Below, in pieces: positions 35,194 to 42,605 of a DNA stretch of 64,000 bases (positions are counted from its first letter, which is position 1; each line of letters begins with the position of its first letter). The notes below the pieces were generated by a model. It saw nothing but the letters and a program-made list of their open reading frames with translations. It had not been told where the DNA came from and searched no databases. The stretch comes from Modestobacter sp. Leaf380 (lineage in GTDB: Bacteria; Actinomycetota; Actinomycetes; Mycobacteriales; Geodermatophilaceae). Location: positions 1-64,000 of the forward strand of contig NZ_LMQC01000003.1 of assembly GCF_001424485.1 (NCBI RefSeq). The letters are read 5' to 3'. The translations under genes were made by a program, and so were the position numbers.

Positions 35194-36819
35194 TCAGTGC
35201 GGGGTGGCCTTCTCGGCGCCGATCCCGGTCAGGGAGCGGACCTCGAGCTCGGCGTACTTGTCGACGTCCGGCTTCTCCTTGCTGAGCATCGTGCCCAGCC
35301 AGCCCAGGAAGAAGGCCAGCGGGATCGAGACCAGACCCGGGTTGTTCAGCGGGAACCAGGAGAAGTCGACGTCCTGGACGAGCGACGTGGACTTGCCCGT
35401 GGCGGGGTTGATCGCGCCGCCGGAGACGACCGGGGAGAAGAGGATCAGCACCAGGCAGGAGATCAGCCCGCCGTAGATCGACCACAGCGCGCCCTGGGTG
35501 GTGAAGCGCTTCCAGAACAGCGTGTAGAGGATCGTCGGCAGGTTCGCCGAGGCGGCGACGGCGAACGCCAGCGCCACCAGGAAGGCGATGTTGAGCCCGG
35601 CCTGCAGCGCCAGGATGCCCAGCCCGATCGCGACCGCACCGATGACCACCGAGGTGATCCGGGCGACCCGGACCTCCTGCTTGCCGTCGGCGGCACCCTT
35701 CTTGATCACCGAGTTGTAGACGTCGTGGGCGAAGGACGCCGATGCGGTGATCGTGAGCCCGGCGACGACGGCCAGGATCGTGGCGAAGGCGACGCCGGCG
35801 ATGATGCCCAGCAGCACGGTGCCGCCGAGCTCGAAGGCCAGCAGCGGTGCCGCGGAGTTGACCGCACCGGGGGCGGCGAGGATCTCGTCGGCCCCGACCA
35901 GGGCACCGGCGCCGTAGCCGATGACCAGGCTGAACAGGTAGAAGAACCCGATCAGCCAGATCGCCCAGACCACGGACTTCCGGGCGTCCTTGGCGGTGGG
36001 CACCGTGTAGAAGCGCATCAGGACGTGCGGCAGGCCGGCAGTGCCGAGCACCAGGGCCAGGCCCAGGGACACGAAGTCCAGCTTGGAGGTGCCGGTGGCG
36101 CCGTACTGGCCCATCGGGGAGAGCACGTCGCGCGGGGTGGCCTGCTGGGCCGCGGTGTCGGCGGCCCCGCCGAGCAGCGAGGACAGGTTGAACCCGTACT
36201 TCCCGAGCACCCACACGGTCATCACGAACGCGCCGATGATCAGCAGGGTGGCCTTGATCAGCTGCACGTAGGTGGTGCCGCGCATGCCGCCGACGAGCAC
36301 GTAGAAGATCATCAGCGCGCCGACGACGACGACGGTGAGGGCCTGGGCGGCCTCGCCGCTGACCCCCAGCAGCAGGGTGACCAGTCCGCCGGCGCCGGCC
36401 ATCTGGGCGAGCAGGTAGAACAACGAGACGGTCAGCGTGGACAGCGCCGCCGCCGTCCGGACCGGGCCCTGCCGCATCCGGAAGGCCAGGACGTCGGCCA
36501 TGGTGAACCGGGCGGTGTTGCGCAGCAGCTCGGCGACCAGCAGCAGCGCGACGAGCCACGCCACCAGGAACCCGATGGAGTAGAGGAAGCCGTCGTAGCC
36601 GTAGACGGCGATGGCGCCGGCGATGCCCAGGAACGACGCGGCGGACAGGTAGTCACCGGCGATGGCCAGGCCGTTCTGGGTGCCGGAGATGTTGCGCCCG
36701 GCGGCGTAGAAGTCGGCGGCGCTGGCGTTGGTGCGGCTGGCCCGGAAGGTGATGACCAGCGTGATCAGGACGAAGACGCCGAAGATCGAGATGTTGATGA
36801 CGGGGTTGCCGATGGTCAC
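35194..36819 (-). CDS. actP: Sodium/solute symporter, acetate permease ActP-like
   Basis: A 541-residue member of the SSS family (13 or more helices). The N-terminal ITFRASRTNASAADFYAAGRNISGTQNGLAIAGDYLSAASFLG, the ActP-type GGMRGTTYVQLIKATLLIIG, GLPHVLMRFYTVPTAKDARKSVVWA, and VAGLTITASASFAHDVY are all diagnostic of ActP and distinguish it from proline or pantothenate symporters. It imports acetate or another short-chain monocarboxylate with sodium or protons. It overlaps the DUF485 gene by four bases (GTGA), the standard YjcH-ActP pairing. The upstream region of the operon has a Crp-like site. Confidence 0.92.
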   Translation of the reverse strand: MTIGNPVINISIFGVFVLITLVITFRASRTNASAADFYAAGRNISGTQNGLAIAGDYLSAASFLGIAGAIAVYGYDGFLYSIGFLVAWLVALLLVAELLRNTARFTMADVLAFRMRQGPVRTAAALSTLTVSLFYLLAQMAGAGGLVTLLLGVSGEAAQALTVVVVGALMIFYVLVGGMRGTTYVQLIKATLLIIGAFVMTVWVLGKYGFNLSSLLGGAADTAAQQATPRDVLSPMGQYGATGTSKLDFVSLGLALVLGTAGLPHVLMRFYTVPTAKDARKSVVWAIWLIGFFYLFSLVIGYGAGALVGADEILAAPGAVNSAAPLLAFELGGTVLLGIIAGVAFATILAVVAGLTITASASFAHDVYNSVIKKGAADGKQEVRVARITSVVIGAVAIGLGILALQAGLNIAFLVALAFAVAASANLPTILYTLFWKRFTTQGALWSIYGGLISCLVLILFSPVVSGGAINPATGKSTSLVQDVDFSWFPLNNPGLVSIPLAFFLGWLGTMLSKEKPDVDKYAELEVRSLTGIGAEKATPH

Positions 36820-37172
36820 TGCTGCTCCCCCGGGAGGAACTGGTGGGCCTCGAGCCGCTCGCGCATCTCGTCGGCCACCGGGTCGGTCTGGCGGGCCGAG
36901 TAGGCGACGTAGAGCTGGGTGATGAGGAAGGTCGTCACGAACTGGCCCAGGCCCAGCAGGATGCCGAGGTTGACGTTGCCGAACACGTGGGTGTTCATCA
37001 GGTCCACCGCGTAGGTGCTCAGCAGCACGTAGGCCAGGTACCAGGTCAGGAAGGCCACGGTCATCGGGACCGCGAAGCGGCGGAAGCGCCGCTTGAGCTC
37101 GGTGAACTCCGGGGAGTCCTGGGCCTGCCGGTACTCCTCGGGGGTGAGCAGCCGGCGTTCGGGTTCGGTCAC
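36816..37172 (-). CDS. DUF485 (YjcH-like) membrane protein
   Basis: A 118-residue protein with a charged N-terminus (TPEEYRQAQDSPEFTELKRRFRRF, the DUF485 hallmark) and two hydrophobic helices (VPMTVAFLTWYLAYVLL and GLGQFVTTFLITQLYVAYS). It is always found upstream of ActP-type symporters and overlaps actP by four bases here, so a helper or assembly role is likely. It is the first gene of the operon. The GTG start lies behind GAGGTG. Confidence 0.92.
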   Translation of the reverse strand: MTEPERRLLTPEEYRQAQDSPEFTELKRRFRRFAVPMTVAFLTWYLAYVLLSTYAVDLMNTHVFGNVNLGILLGLGQFVTTFLITQLYVAYSARQTDPVADEMRERLEAHQFLPGEQQ

Positions 37173-37200
37173 GGGGTGGCACCTCGCTGTGGGTCCGCTG

Positions 37201-37216
37201 TGTGGGTGCGCTCACA
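37201..37216. promoter_or_regulatory. Crp/GlxR-like site upstream of DUF485-actP
   Basis: Read with the operon the site is TGTGAGCGCACCCACA, 9 of 10 matches to TGTGA-N6-TCACA. It ends about 28 bases before the GTG. Acetate uptake genes are Crp/GlxR targets in related actinobacteria (established knowledge), which supports the site. Confidence 0.6.
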
Positions 37217-37318
37217 CTAAGGGGTGCCGGTGACGTTCCGGAGTGACCCGGCCCCCGGCGCACCGCAGACGTCACCCGGTGGCAACGCGGGAGGAACGCG
37301 GCGGCGGTTGCATGGCTC

Positions 37319-38590
37319 ATGGCCCCGTCCAGGACTGCCCCCTCCCCCGGCTCCACCGGCTGGTTCCCGGTCGCCCGCGCGGCCGACGTCGGCTCCGCAC
37401 CGCGCGCGGTGGGTGCCGGCGGCCGGCCCTTCGTCGTCGTCCGGTTGCGGCCCGGCGCCGAGGTGACCGCGCTGTCGGCCCGCTGCCCGCACCGCCTGGT
37501 GCCGCTCACCACCGGCACCGTCGTCGACGGGCGGCTGCAGTGCGCCTCGCACGGCTGGCAGTTCAACGCCGAGGGCCGCTGCGTGGACATCCCCTCGCTG
37601 GGCGCCGAGGGCACCCCACCGCCCCGGGCCGACCTGTCCACCCCGTGGGCGGTGGAGGAGCGGGACGGCTGGGTGTGGATCGCCCCGGAGCGGACGCTGC
37701 ACCACCGGCCGCCGCGCGCGGTCGCGGGGACGTCGGCCGAGCCGGTGCCCGCCCTCCCGGAGCCGGCCGGCCCGGTGCTGGACAACCTGGACCCGGCCCT
37801 GGAGCACGCCTGGCACCCGGTCGCGCTGTCCGACGAGCTCCGGGACGGCGGCTGGCTCGCCGTCCGACTGCTGGGGCGGACCCGGACCCTGGAGCGTCGG
37901 GGCGGGGTGCTGACGGTCGACCCGCCCGCGTGGGGGGTGCGCGAGCGGCACGGCGTCGTCCAGGTCGCCCCGCAGGAGCCCCGGGGCGCCGACCTGGAGG
38001 TGCCCGGCGAGGACGCCCGGTCGCGCTCGGCCTGGCTCCCCCCGGTCCGCACCAGCGCGCCGGCCGCGCCGCTGCTCGACGTCCTGCTCGACGCCGCCCA
38101 CGCCCCGTTCGCGCACGGCGCCGGGGCCCGCGAGGTCGCCGTCGCCGAGGTCCGGGTCGAGCACGGCGGCTTCTCCGGGGTGCGGGACGACGGGGTGGAC
38201 CGGTGCACGGTCGTCCTGCGCCCGCCGTTCCAGCTGCTGGTGCGCCGCGTGGCCCCCGACGGTGCGACGACGACGCTGCTGGTGCTGCTGACGCCCGAGG
38301 ACGCCGACTCCACCCGGGTGTGGACCCGGGTGCTGCTGGGCGGCCCGCAGCGGCCGACCCGCACCGCGGTGGCCACGGAGGCAGCGCGACAGCAGACGCT
38401 GCTGGCCGAGGACCTGGCCCTGCTGGAGCTCTCCGGCAGCCCGGGGCTGCCCCTGACCCCACGCGACGAGCTGCACGTGCCCGCGGACCGGCTCGGCGTC
38501 GCCCTGCGGCGGGCGTTGGGCGACTTCGTGGTGGCCGCCCGCACCCCGCTCCGGGAAGAGAGCCGGGAGGAGGGCGACGTGGCCGCCTGA
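37319..38590 (+). CDS. Rieske-type oxygenase-like protein with a second degenerate Rieske segment
   Basis: A 423-residue protein. Residues about 14-122 form a Rieske domain starting TGWFPVARAADV, with the [2Fe-2S] ligands C56-P-H58 and C75-A-S-H78 and the closing WVWIAPE. A second copy of Rieske-like framing follows: LDPALEHAWHPVALSDELRD (about 156-176), then PAWGVRERHGVVQVAPQEP, but without any CxH/CxxH cluster ligands. A catalytic domain follows with the mononuclear iron motif LLDAAHAPFAHG (H261 and H266). So it looks like a ring-hydroxylating-type oxygenase with a duplicated, decayed Rieske part. The substrate is unknown. No reductase gene is adjacent. Confidence 0.75.
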   Translation: MAPSRTAPSPGSTGWFPVARAADVGSAPRAVGAGGRPFVVVRLRPGAEVTALSARCPHRLVPLTTGTVVDGRLQCASHGWQFNAEGRCVDIPSLGAEGTPPPRADLSTPWAVEERDGWVWIAPERTLHHRPPRAVAGTSAEPVPALPEPAGPVLDNLDPALEHAWHPVALSDELRDGGWLAVRLLGRTRTLERRGGVLTVDPPAWGVRERHGVVQVAPQEPRGADLEVPGEDARSRSAWLPPVRTSAPAAPLLDVLLDAAHAPFAHGAGAREVAVAEVRVEHGGFSGVRDDGVDRCTVVLRPPFQLLVRRVAPDGATTTLLVLLTPEDADSTRVWTRVLLGGPQRPTRTAVATEAARQQTLLAEDLALLELSGSPGLPLTPRDELHVPADRLGVALRRALGDFVVAARTPLREESREEGDVAA

Positions 38591-38625
38591 GACCGGCCGT
38601 CGGGGCCGGGTGCACGATCGGGGAC

Positions 38626-39075
38626 GTGAGCGACGTCTTCGAGCGGGGCACCGACGGGCCCAAGGTCATCGTGGTGGGCGTCGACGGGTCCGACACCTCG
38701 CTGCGGGCGGCCAGCTACGCGGCCGGGCTGGCCCGCCGCCAGCACTCCCGGCTGGTGGTCGTGCACGTGCGCACCGGCTTCCCGCCGATGGCCGGGTTGG
38801 TGCCCGGGTCGGCCGCGGTGGCCGCCGAGACGGCGACCGAGGTGTCCGCGGAGCTGGAGCGGATGGTCGTGGACGGGGCCGCGCACATCGGCATCCCGGT
38901 CGAGTTCCACTCGGTGCGCGGGGACCCGTTCGCCGAGCTGACCCGGCTCGCGGACTCCCTGCTCGCCGACGCCGTCGTCGTGGGCGCCTCGGAGCAGGCC
39001 GGGCACCGGCTGGTCGGCTCGATCGCCGTCCGGCTGGTGCGGTCGGGCCGGTGGCCGGTGACCGTCGTCCCCTGA
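38626..39075 (+). CDS. Universal stress protein (UspA family)
   Basis: A 149-residue single UspA domain, typically a cytoplasmic dimer induced under stress or dormancy. The N-terminal strand IVVGVDGSDTSLRAASYAAG, the central VVVHVRTG, and the C-terminal ADAVVVGASEQAGHRLVGSIAVRLVR are typical. The ATP-binding signature G-x2-G-x9-G(S/T) is not intact (GASEQAGHRLVGS lacks the second glycine and is shorter), so nucleotide binding is doubtful. The GTG is preceded by CACGAT at seven bases, suggesting a leaderless transcript. Confidence 0.9.
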   Translation: MSDVFERGTDGPKVIVVGVDGSDTSLRAASYAAGLARRQHSRLVVVHVRTGFPPMAGLVPGSAAVAAETATEVSAELERMVVDGAAHIGIPVEFHSVRGDPFAELTRLADSLLADAVVVGASEQAGHRLVGSIAVRLVRSGRWPVTVVP

Positions 39076-39153
39076 CCCGGGGGCACCGGGCCGTCACCGG
39101 CCGGCAGGCCGCTGGCCACCGCCCCGTCCCCGGCGGGTGGGAGGATCGGTCGC

Positions 39154-39846
39154 GTGCAACGGACCACGCCCAGACCCGGCGCCTTCCTCGAGCTCGACCA
39201 GCTCGCCGACCGGACCTTCGACGGCGTCCTCCTGGACATGGACGGGACGCTGATCGACTCCATGGGCGGGTCGATGCGCGCCTGGCGCACGTGGGCCGCC
39301 GAGCACGACGTGGACCCGGCGGCGCTGACCGCGCTGGGCGGCCGCCCGGCCAGCCAGATCGTCGCCTCGCTGCTGCCCGCCGACCGGGTGGCGGCCGGGC
39401 TGGCGCGCATCCACGAGCTGGAGGTCGCCGAGGCCCTCGCCGGCATCGCCGTGCTGCCCGGGGTGCTGGAGGCCTTCACCGCGCTCCCGGCGAACCGGGT
39501 CGCGATCGTGACCTCCTGCACCGGTCCGCTGCTGGAGGCGCGACTGACCGGGTCCGGGCTGCGCCGCCCGCGCGAGGTGGTCTGCGTGGACGACCTGACC
39601 AACGGCAAGCCCGCGCCCGACCCGTTCCTGCTGGGCGCGCACCGCATCGGCGTCGACCCGCACCGGTGCCTCGCCGTCGAGGACGCCCCGGCCGGACTGG
39701 CCGCCGGGCGGGCCGCCGGCTGCGCCACCCTGGCCGTGGGCGACACCCACCACCACAGCGAGCTCGAGGCGGACGGCTACGCCCCGCACCTGGGCCACGT
39801 CCGGTTCGGCAGCACGCCGGCGGGGATCACCGTCACCGCTCGCTGA
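39154..39846 (+). CDS. HAD-superfamily sugar-phosphate phosphatase
   Basis: A 230-residue HAD hydrolase of the beta-phosphoglucomutase/2-deoxyglucose-6-phosphatase type. Motif I is LLDMDGTLIDSMG (nucleophile D28, acid/base D30), motif II VTSCTG, motif III with the lysine in LTNGKPAPDPF, and motif IV VEDAPAGLAAGRAAG. The C2-type cap (helical, residues about 35-95) suggests a small sugar-phosphate or polyol-phosphate substrate. The GTG gives MQRTTPRPGAFLELDQ, and GAGGATC upstream suggests a leaderless start. The exact substrate is unknown. Confidence 0.88.
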   Translation: MQRTTPRPGAFLELDQLADRTFDGVLLDMDGTLIDSMGGSMRAWRTWAAEHDVDPAALTALGGRPASQIVASLLPADRVAAGLARIHELEVAEALAGIAVLPGVLEAFTALPANRVAIVTSCTGPLLEARLTGSGLRRPREVVCVDDLTNGKPAPDPFLLGAHRIGVDPHRCLAVEDAPAGLAAGRAAGCATLAVGDTHHHSELEADGYAPHLGHVRFGSTPAGITVTAR

Positions 39847-39880
39847 TCCCCACGCGGGGCGTCGACGAGAAGGTCACCGG

Positions 39881-39950
39881 CCATTCGGTGTCGACACGTC
39901 ACCATGGCGACAGGAATGGTCGATGACCATTCCTGGGATCCTTTCCAGGA
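39881..39950. repeat. Cluster of palindromes upstream of the chemoreceptor gene
   Basis: This 70-base stretch has noticeably more A+T than its surroundings. It contains GTGTCGACAC, a 25-base palindrome (arms CAGGAATGGTC and GACCATTCCTG around GAT), a TCCTGG-N8-CCAGGA repeat, and a larger CCATTC/GAATGG pairing. It lies between the HAD gene and the chemoreceptor gene. It could be a terminator, an operator or an mRNA leader structure. No sigma-28-type promoter was clear. Confidence 0.6.
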
Positions 39951-40086
39951 ATTGCACGACTCAAGTGGATTACTCGTGTCAGCAGTCGTAACCAGGGGCG
40001 TCGCCGCAGGTCGAGGCGGCGCGACCCCGCCCCTCGCTGCGTGCGGGTCGCTCATCCCCCGCGTTCCCTGCTCCGAGGAGTCCCCC

Positions 40087-41697
40087 GTGTCCGACAGCCA
40101 GAAGCCCTCCGTTCTCACCGGTTGGTTCGCCGACCGGCCCGTCCGCACCAAGGTCCTCGGGGCGGTGGGGGTGGCCGCGGTGGCCGCGACCGCGATCGGG
40201 GTCCTGGGTCTCGCGGCGCTGTCCTCGAACGCGGAGCGGAGCGAGACGGTGATCACCGAGAACGTCGCCAAGCTGGAGCAGCTGAGCACCATCCGCGACG
40301 ACCTGCGCGAGCTGCGGATCGCGGTCCGTGACCCCCTCATCGCCCCCGACGCCGCCGGCCTGGAGACCGCGCTGTCCACGATCGACGACAGGCTGGCCAC
40401 CGCGCGGACCGACATCGGTGTCTACGCCGCCGGGGCCGGCGGTCAGCAGGCCACCCTGGTGCAGGACCTGGGTGCCAAGGTCGACGAGTGGGAGGCGTTC
40501 CACACCTCGACCCTGCTGCCCTTGGAGCGCGCCTCGGACAACGCCGGCTGGGTCGCCGCCAACGACAGCCAGCGGCTGCTCCCCGAGGCGATGGATATCG
40601 CCGTCTCACTGGGCGAGCTGGACGAGGCCGCCAGCAGTGCCGCCATCGCCGACATGCAGTCCTCGGCGGCCACGGCCCGCACCACCTCGATCGCCGTCCT
40701 CGTCGGCGGGCTGGCCGCCGCCCTGACGATCGCCTGGTTCGTGGCCGGTGGCATCGCCGGCGGGGTCCGGAAGGTGCAGGTCATGGCCCAGGCCCTCGCC
40801 GACGGCGACCTGACCAAGACCACCGGGCTCACCAGCGCCGACGAGATCGGCCAGATGGGCCGCGCGCTGGACGGCGCCGTCGCCGACCTGCGCACCCTGA
40901 TGGCCTCCGTCGTGGCCTCTGCCGACGCGGTCGCTGCCTCCAGCGAGGAGCTGTCGGCGTCCTCGGCGCAGATCTCGGCATCGGCGGAGGAGACCGCGGT
41001 CCAGTCCGGCGTCGTGTCCGGAGCGGCCGACGAGGTGTCCCGCAGCGTGGCCACCGTCGCCGCCGGTGCCGAGGAGATGAGCGCGTCGATCCGGGAGATC
41101 GCGCAGAGCGCCAACGAGGCGGTCCGGGTCGCCGGAACCGCGGTGACCGAGGCCGAGGCCACGAACGCCACCATCACCAAGCTGGGGCTGTCGTCGAAGG
41201 AGATCGGCGACGTCGTCAAGGTCATCACCTCCATCGCCGAGCAGACCAACCTCCTGGCCCTCAACGCCACCATCGAGGCCGCCCGCGCCGGCGAGGCAGG
41301 CAAGGGCTTCGCCGTCGTCGCCAACGAGGTCAAGGAACTGGCCCAGGAGACCGCTCGCGCCACCGAGGACATCGCCCGCCGGGTGGAGGCCATCCAGGCC
41401 GACACCGGAGGCGCCGTCGCCGCGATCGGCCGGATCGGTGAGGTCATCGGCCAGATCAACGACTACCAGATGACCATCGCCTCAGCCGTGGAGGAGCAGA
41501 CCGCCACGACCAACGAGATGTCGCGCAGCGTGGCCGAGGCGGCGGGCGGCACCACCGAGATCGCCGCCAACATCACCGGTGTCTCCACCGCGGCGGGCAC
41601 CACCACCGAGGCACTGGGCCAGACCCGGGTGGCCGTGGACGAGCTGTCCCGGATGGCCGCCGACCTGCGCACCACCGTCGGCCGCTTCACCTACTGA
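40087..41697 (+). CDS. Methyl-accepting chemotaxis protein
   Basis: A 536-residue transmembrane chemoreceptor. After a short cytoplasmic tail there is helix 1 ([20 protein letters not shown]), an extracytoplasmic four-helix-bundle sensor (about residues 45-195), helix 2 ([21 protein letters not shown]), a HAMP linker, and a long coiled-coil signalling domain. The hairpin tip that contacts CheA/CheW is intact ([20 protein letters not shown], from about residue 383, then [16 protein letters not shown]). The C-terminus lacks a CheR-tethering pentapeptide. The GTG follows GAGGAG. No che genes are nearby, so the receptor works with an array encoded elsewhere. The ligand is unknown. Palindromic DNA precedes it. 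Confidence 0.95.
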   Translation: MSDSQKPSVLTGWFADRPVRTKVLGAVGVAAVAATAIGVLGLAALSSNAERSETVITENVAKLEQLSTIRDDLRELRIAVRDPLIAPDAAGLETALSTIDDRLATARTDIGVYAAGAGGQQATLVQDLGAKVDEWEAFHTSTLLPLERASDNAGWVAANDSQRLLPEAMDIAVSLGELDEAASSAAIADMQSSAATARTTSIAVLVGGLAAALTIAWFVAGGIAGGVRKVQVMAQALADGDLTKTTGLTSADEIGQMGRALDGAVADLRTLMASVVASADAVAASSEELSASSAQISASAEETAVQSGVVSGAADEVSRSVATVAAGAEEMSASIREIAQSANEAVRVAGTAVTEAEATNATITKLGLSSKEIGDVVKVITSIAEQTNLLALNATIEAARAGEAGKGFAVVANEVKELAQETARATEDIARRVEAIQADTGGAVAAIGRIGEVIGQINDYQMTIASAVEEQTATTNEMSRSVAEAAGGTTEIAANITGVSTAAGTTTEALGQTRVAVDELSRMAADLRTTVGRFTY

Positions 41698-41721
41698 CCC
41701 CGGAGGGGGCCCGGCAGCTCG

Positions 41722-41746
41722 TGGCACGCACCGGCCGCACGTGCCA
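41722..41746. promoter_or_regulatory. Operator-like inverted repeat before the HxlR gene
   Basis: TGGCACG-N11-CGTGCCA ends inside a -10-like CAACCT that lies six bases before the GTG. It is placed to allow autoregulation by the HxlR-type product. Confidence 0.5.
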
Positions 41747-41756
41747 ACCTGGACGC

Positions 41757-42113
41757 GTGGTCGTGTTGTCAGAGCTGCCGGGCCGCCCCTGCCCCATCGC
41801 CGCGGCCCTCGAGGTGGTCGGGGACCGGTGGGCGCTGCTGGCGGTGCGCGAGGTGCACCTGGGCGCACACCGCTTCTCCGACGTGCTGGCCGGCACCGGC
41901 GCACCGCGCGACCGGCTCGCCGCCCGGCTCAAGGACCTGGTGGCCGCCGGGGTGCTGGAACGCCGGCCCTACCAGGACTCCCCGCCACGCTCGGACTACC
42001 ACCTGACCGAGGCCGGGCAGGACCTCGTGCCGGTGCTGGGCGCCCTCAAGGCGTGGGGACGGCGGTGGGCCGTGGACGAGCCCGCCGCCGAGGAGGAGCT
42101 CAGCCCTCGTTGA
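41757..42113 (+). CDS. HxlR-family winged-helix regulator
   Basis: A 118-residue MarR-like/HxlR-type DNA-binding protein. Diagnostic motifs are CPIAAALEVVGDRWALLAVREV (with the conserved cysteine near residue 13 that can sense oxidants or electrophiles in some members), the recognition helix FSDVLAGTGAPRDRLAARLKDL, and YHLTEAGQDLVPVLGALKAWG. It works as a dimer. The GTG is favoured over an upstream in-frame GTG because a -10-like box is six bases before it. Its target may be its own promoter or a divergent gene. Its end overlaps the convergent STAS gene by 14 bases. Confidence 0.9.
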   Translation: MVVLSELPGRPCPIAAALEVVGDRWALLAVREVHLGAHRFSDVLAGTGAPRDRLAARLKDLVAAGVLERRPYQDSPPRSDYHLTEAGQDLVPVLGALKAWGRRWAVDEPAAEEELSPR

Positions 42114-42504
42114 CCCGCAGCCGGTCGAGCAGACCGGTGACCTCCAACGGGCCGGTGACCACCCGGTGCGTGGCGACGATGCGCAGCTGCTTGCCCGCCG
42201 CGTCCGCGGCCTTGCTCACCTCGACCAGCGCGGTGATCCCGGCCGACCCGAAGAAGTCCACGTCGTCGAGGTCGACGGTGAGCCGCGCCGGGGCGTCGCC
42301 GAGCGCGGTCAGCAGCTGGCGGGGCAACCGCGGGTTGGAGTAGTTGTCCAGCACCCCGGAGACCGCGACGCGCAGGTCGCCCGCGGTGTCGGGCTCCCCG
42401 ACGGTCAGCTGGAACGGCCGTCGGCCCTCGTCGGCGGGGTCGGTCGTCGTGCTGTTGATGATGTCCTCGTTCCAGCGCTGGTCAGGCCTCGGAGAGCGTG
42501 ACAC
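42100..42504 (-). CDS. STAS-domain protein
   Basis: A 134-residue protein with a polar N-terminus and a STAS domain (about residues 30-125): strand LRVAVSGVLDNYSN, strand LTVDLDDVDFFGSAGITALV, strand LRIVATHRVVTGPLEVTG and the final helix LLDRLRV. The phospho-acceptor position is in DFFGSAGITALV, where the Ser is conserved, so it could be regulated by a SpoIIAB-like kinase. It is the third STAS gene in the window. The chosen GTG has no clear ribosome-binding site and the first 25 residues are uncertain. Confidence 0.8.
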   Translation of the reverse strand: MSRSPRPDQRWNEDIINSTTTDPADEGRRPFQLTVGEPDTAGDLRVAVSGVLDNYSNPRLPRQLLTALGDAPARLTVDLDDVDFFGSAGITALVEVSKAADAAGKQLRIVATHRVVTGPLEVTGLLDRLRVNEG

Positions 42505-42593
42505 CGGTCGTGGCGGTCCGCACCCGCAGACCTCCCCCCGGGGGCGGACCCCACCTCGTCCCGGGGGACGACGACAGGGCCCGCCGGGCTGCC

Positions 42594-42599
42594 TAGGGT
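42594..42599 (+). promoter_or_regulatory. -10 box of a probable leaderless promoter
   Basis: TAGGGT lies six bases before the GTG of the histidine kinase gene, the spacing at which actinobacterial leaderless mRNAs start on the initiation codon. No ribosome-binding site is present at this GTG. Confidence 0.6.
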
Positions 42600-42605
42600 C
42601 GGGGC

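Noticed and set aside
31668-37172. Genomic island or mobile element around the TetR/MFS/GlmL/ActP genes
   Set aside because: No integrase, transposase, tRNA or flanking direct repeat was found, and base composition and codon use match the surroundings.
35194-39006. A continuous minus-strand frame of about 1,270 codons extending from actP across DUF485, the Rieske gene and the stress protein
   Set aside because: The actP part is real and starts at a GTG overlapping the DUF485 stop. The upstream extension is antisense to genes with clear domains and has no recognisable motif.
39951-40010. Sigma-28 (FliA/WhiG-type) promoter for the chemoreceptor gene (TCAAGTGG ... GTCGTAAC)
   Set aside because: The -35-like part matches partly, but the spacing is about 20 bases instead of 15-16 and the -10 differs strongly from GCCGATAA.
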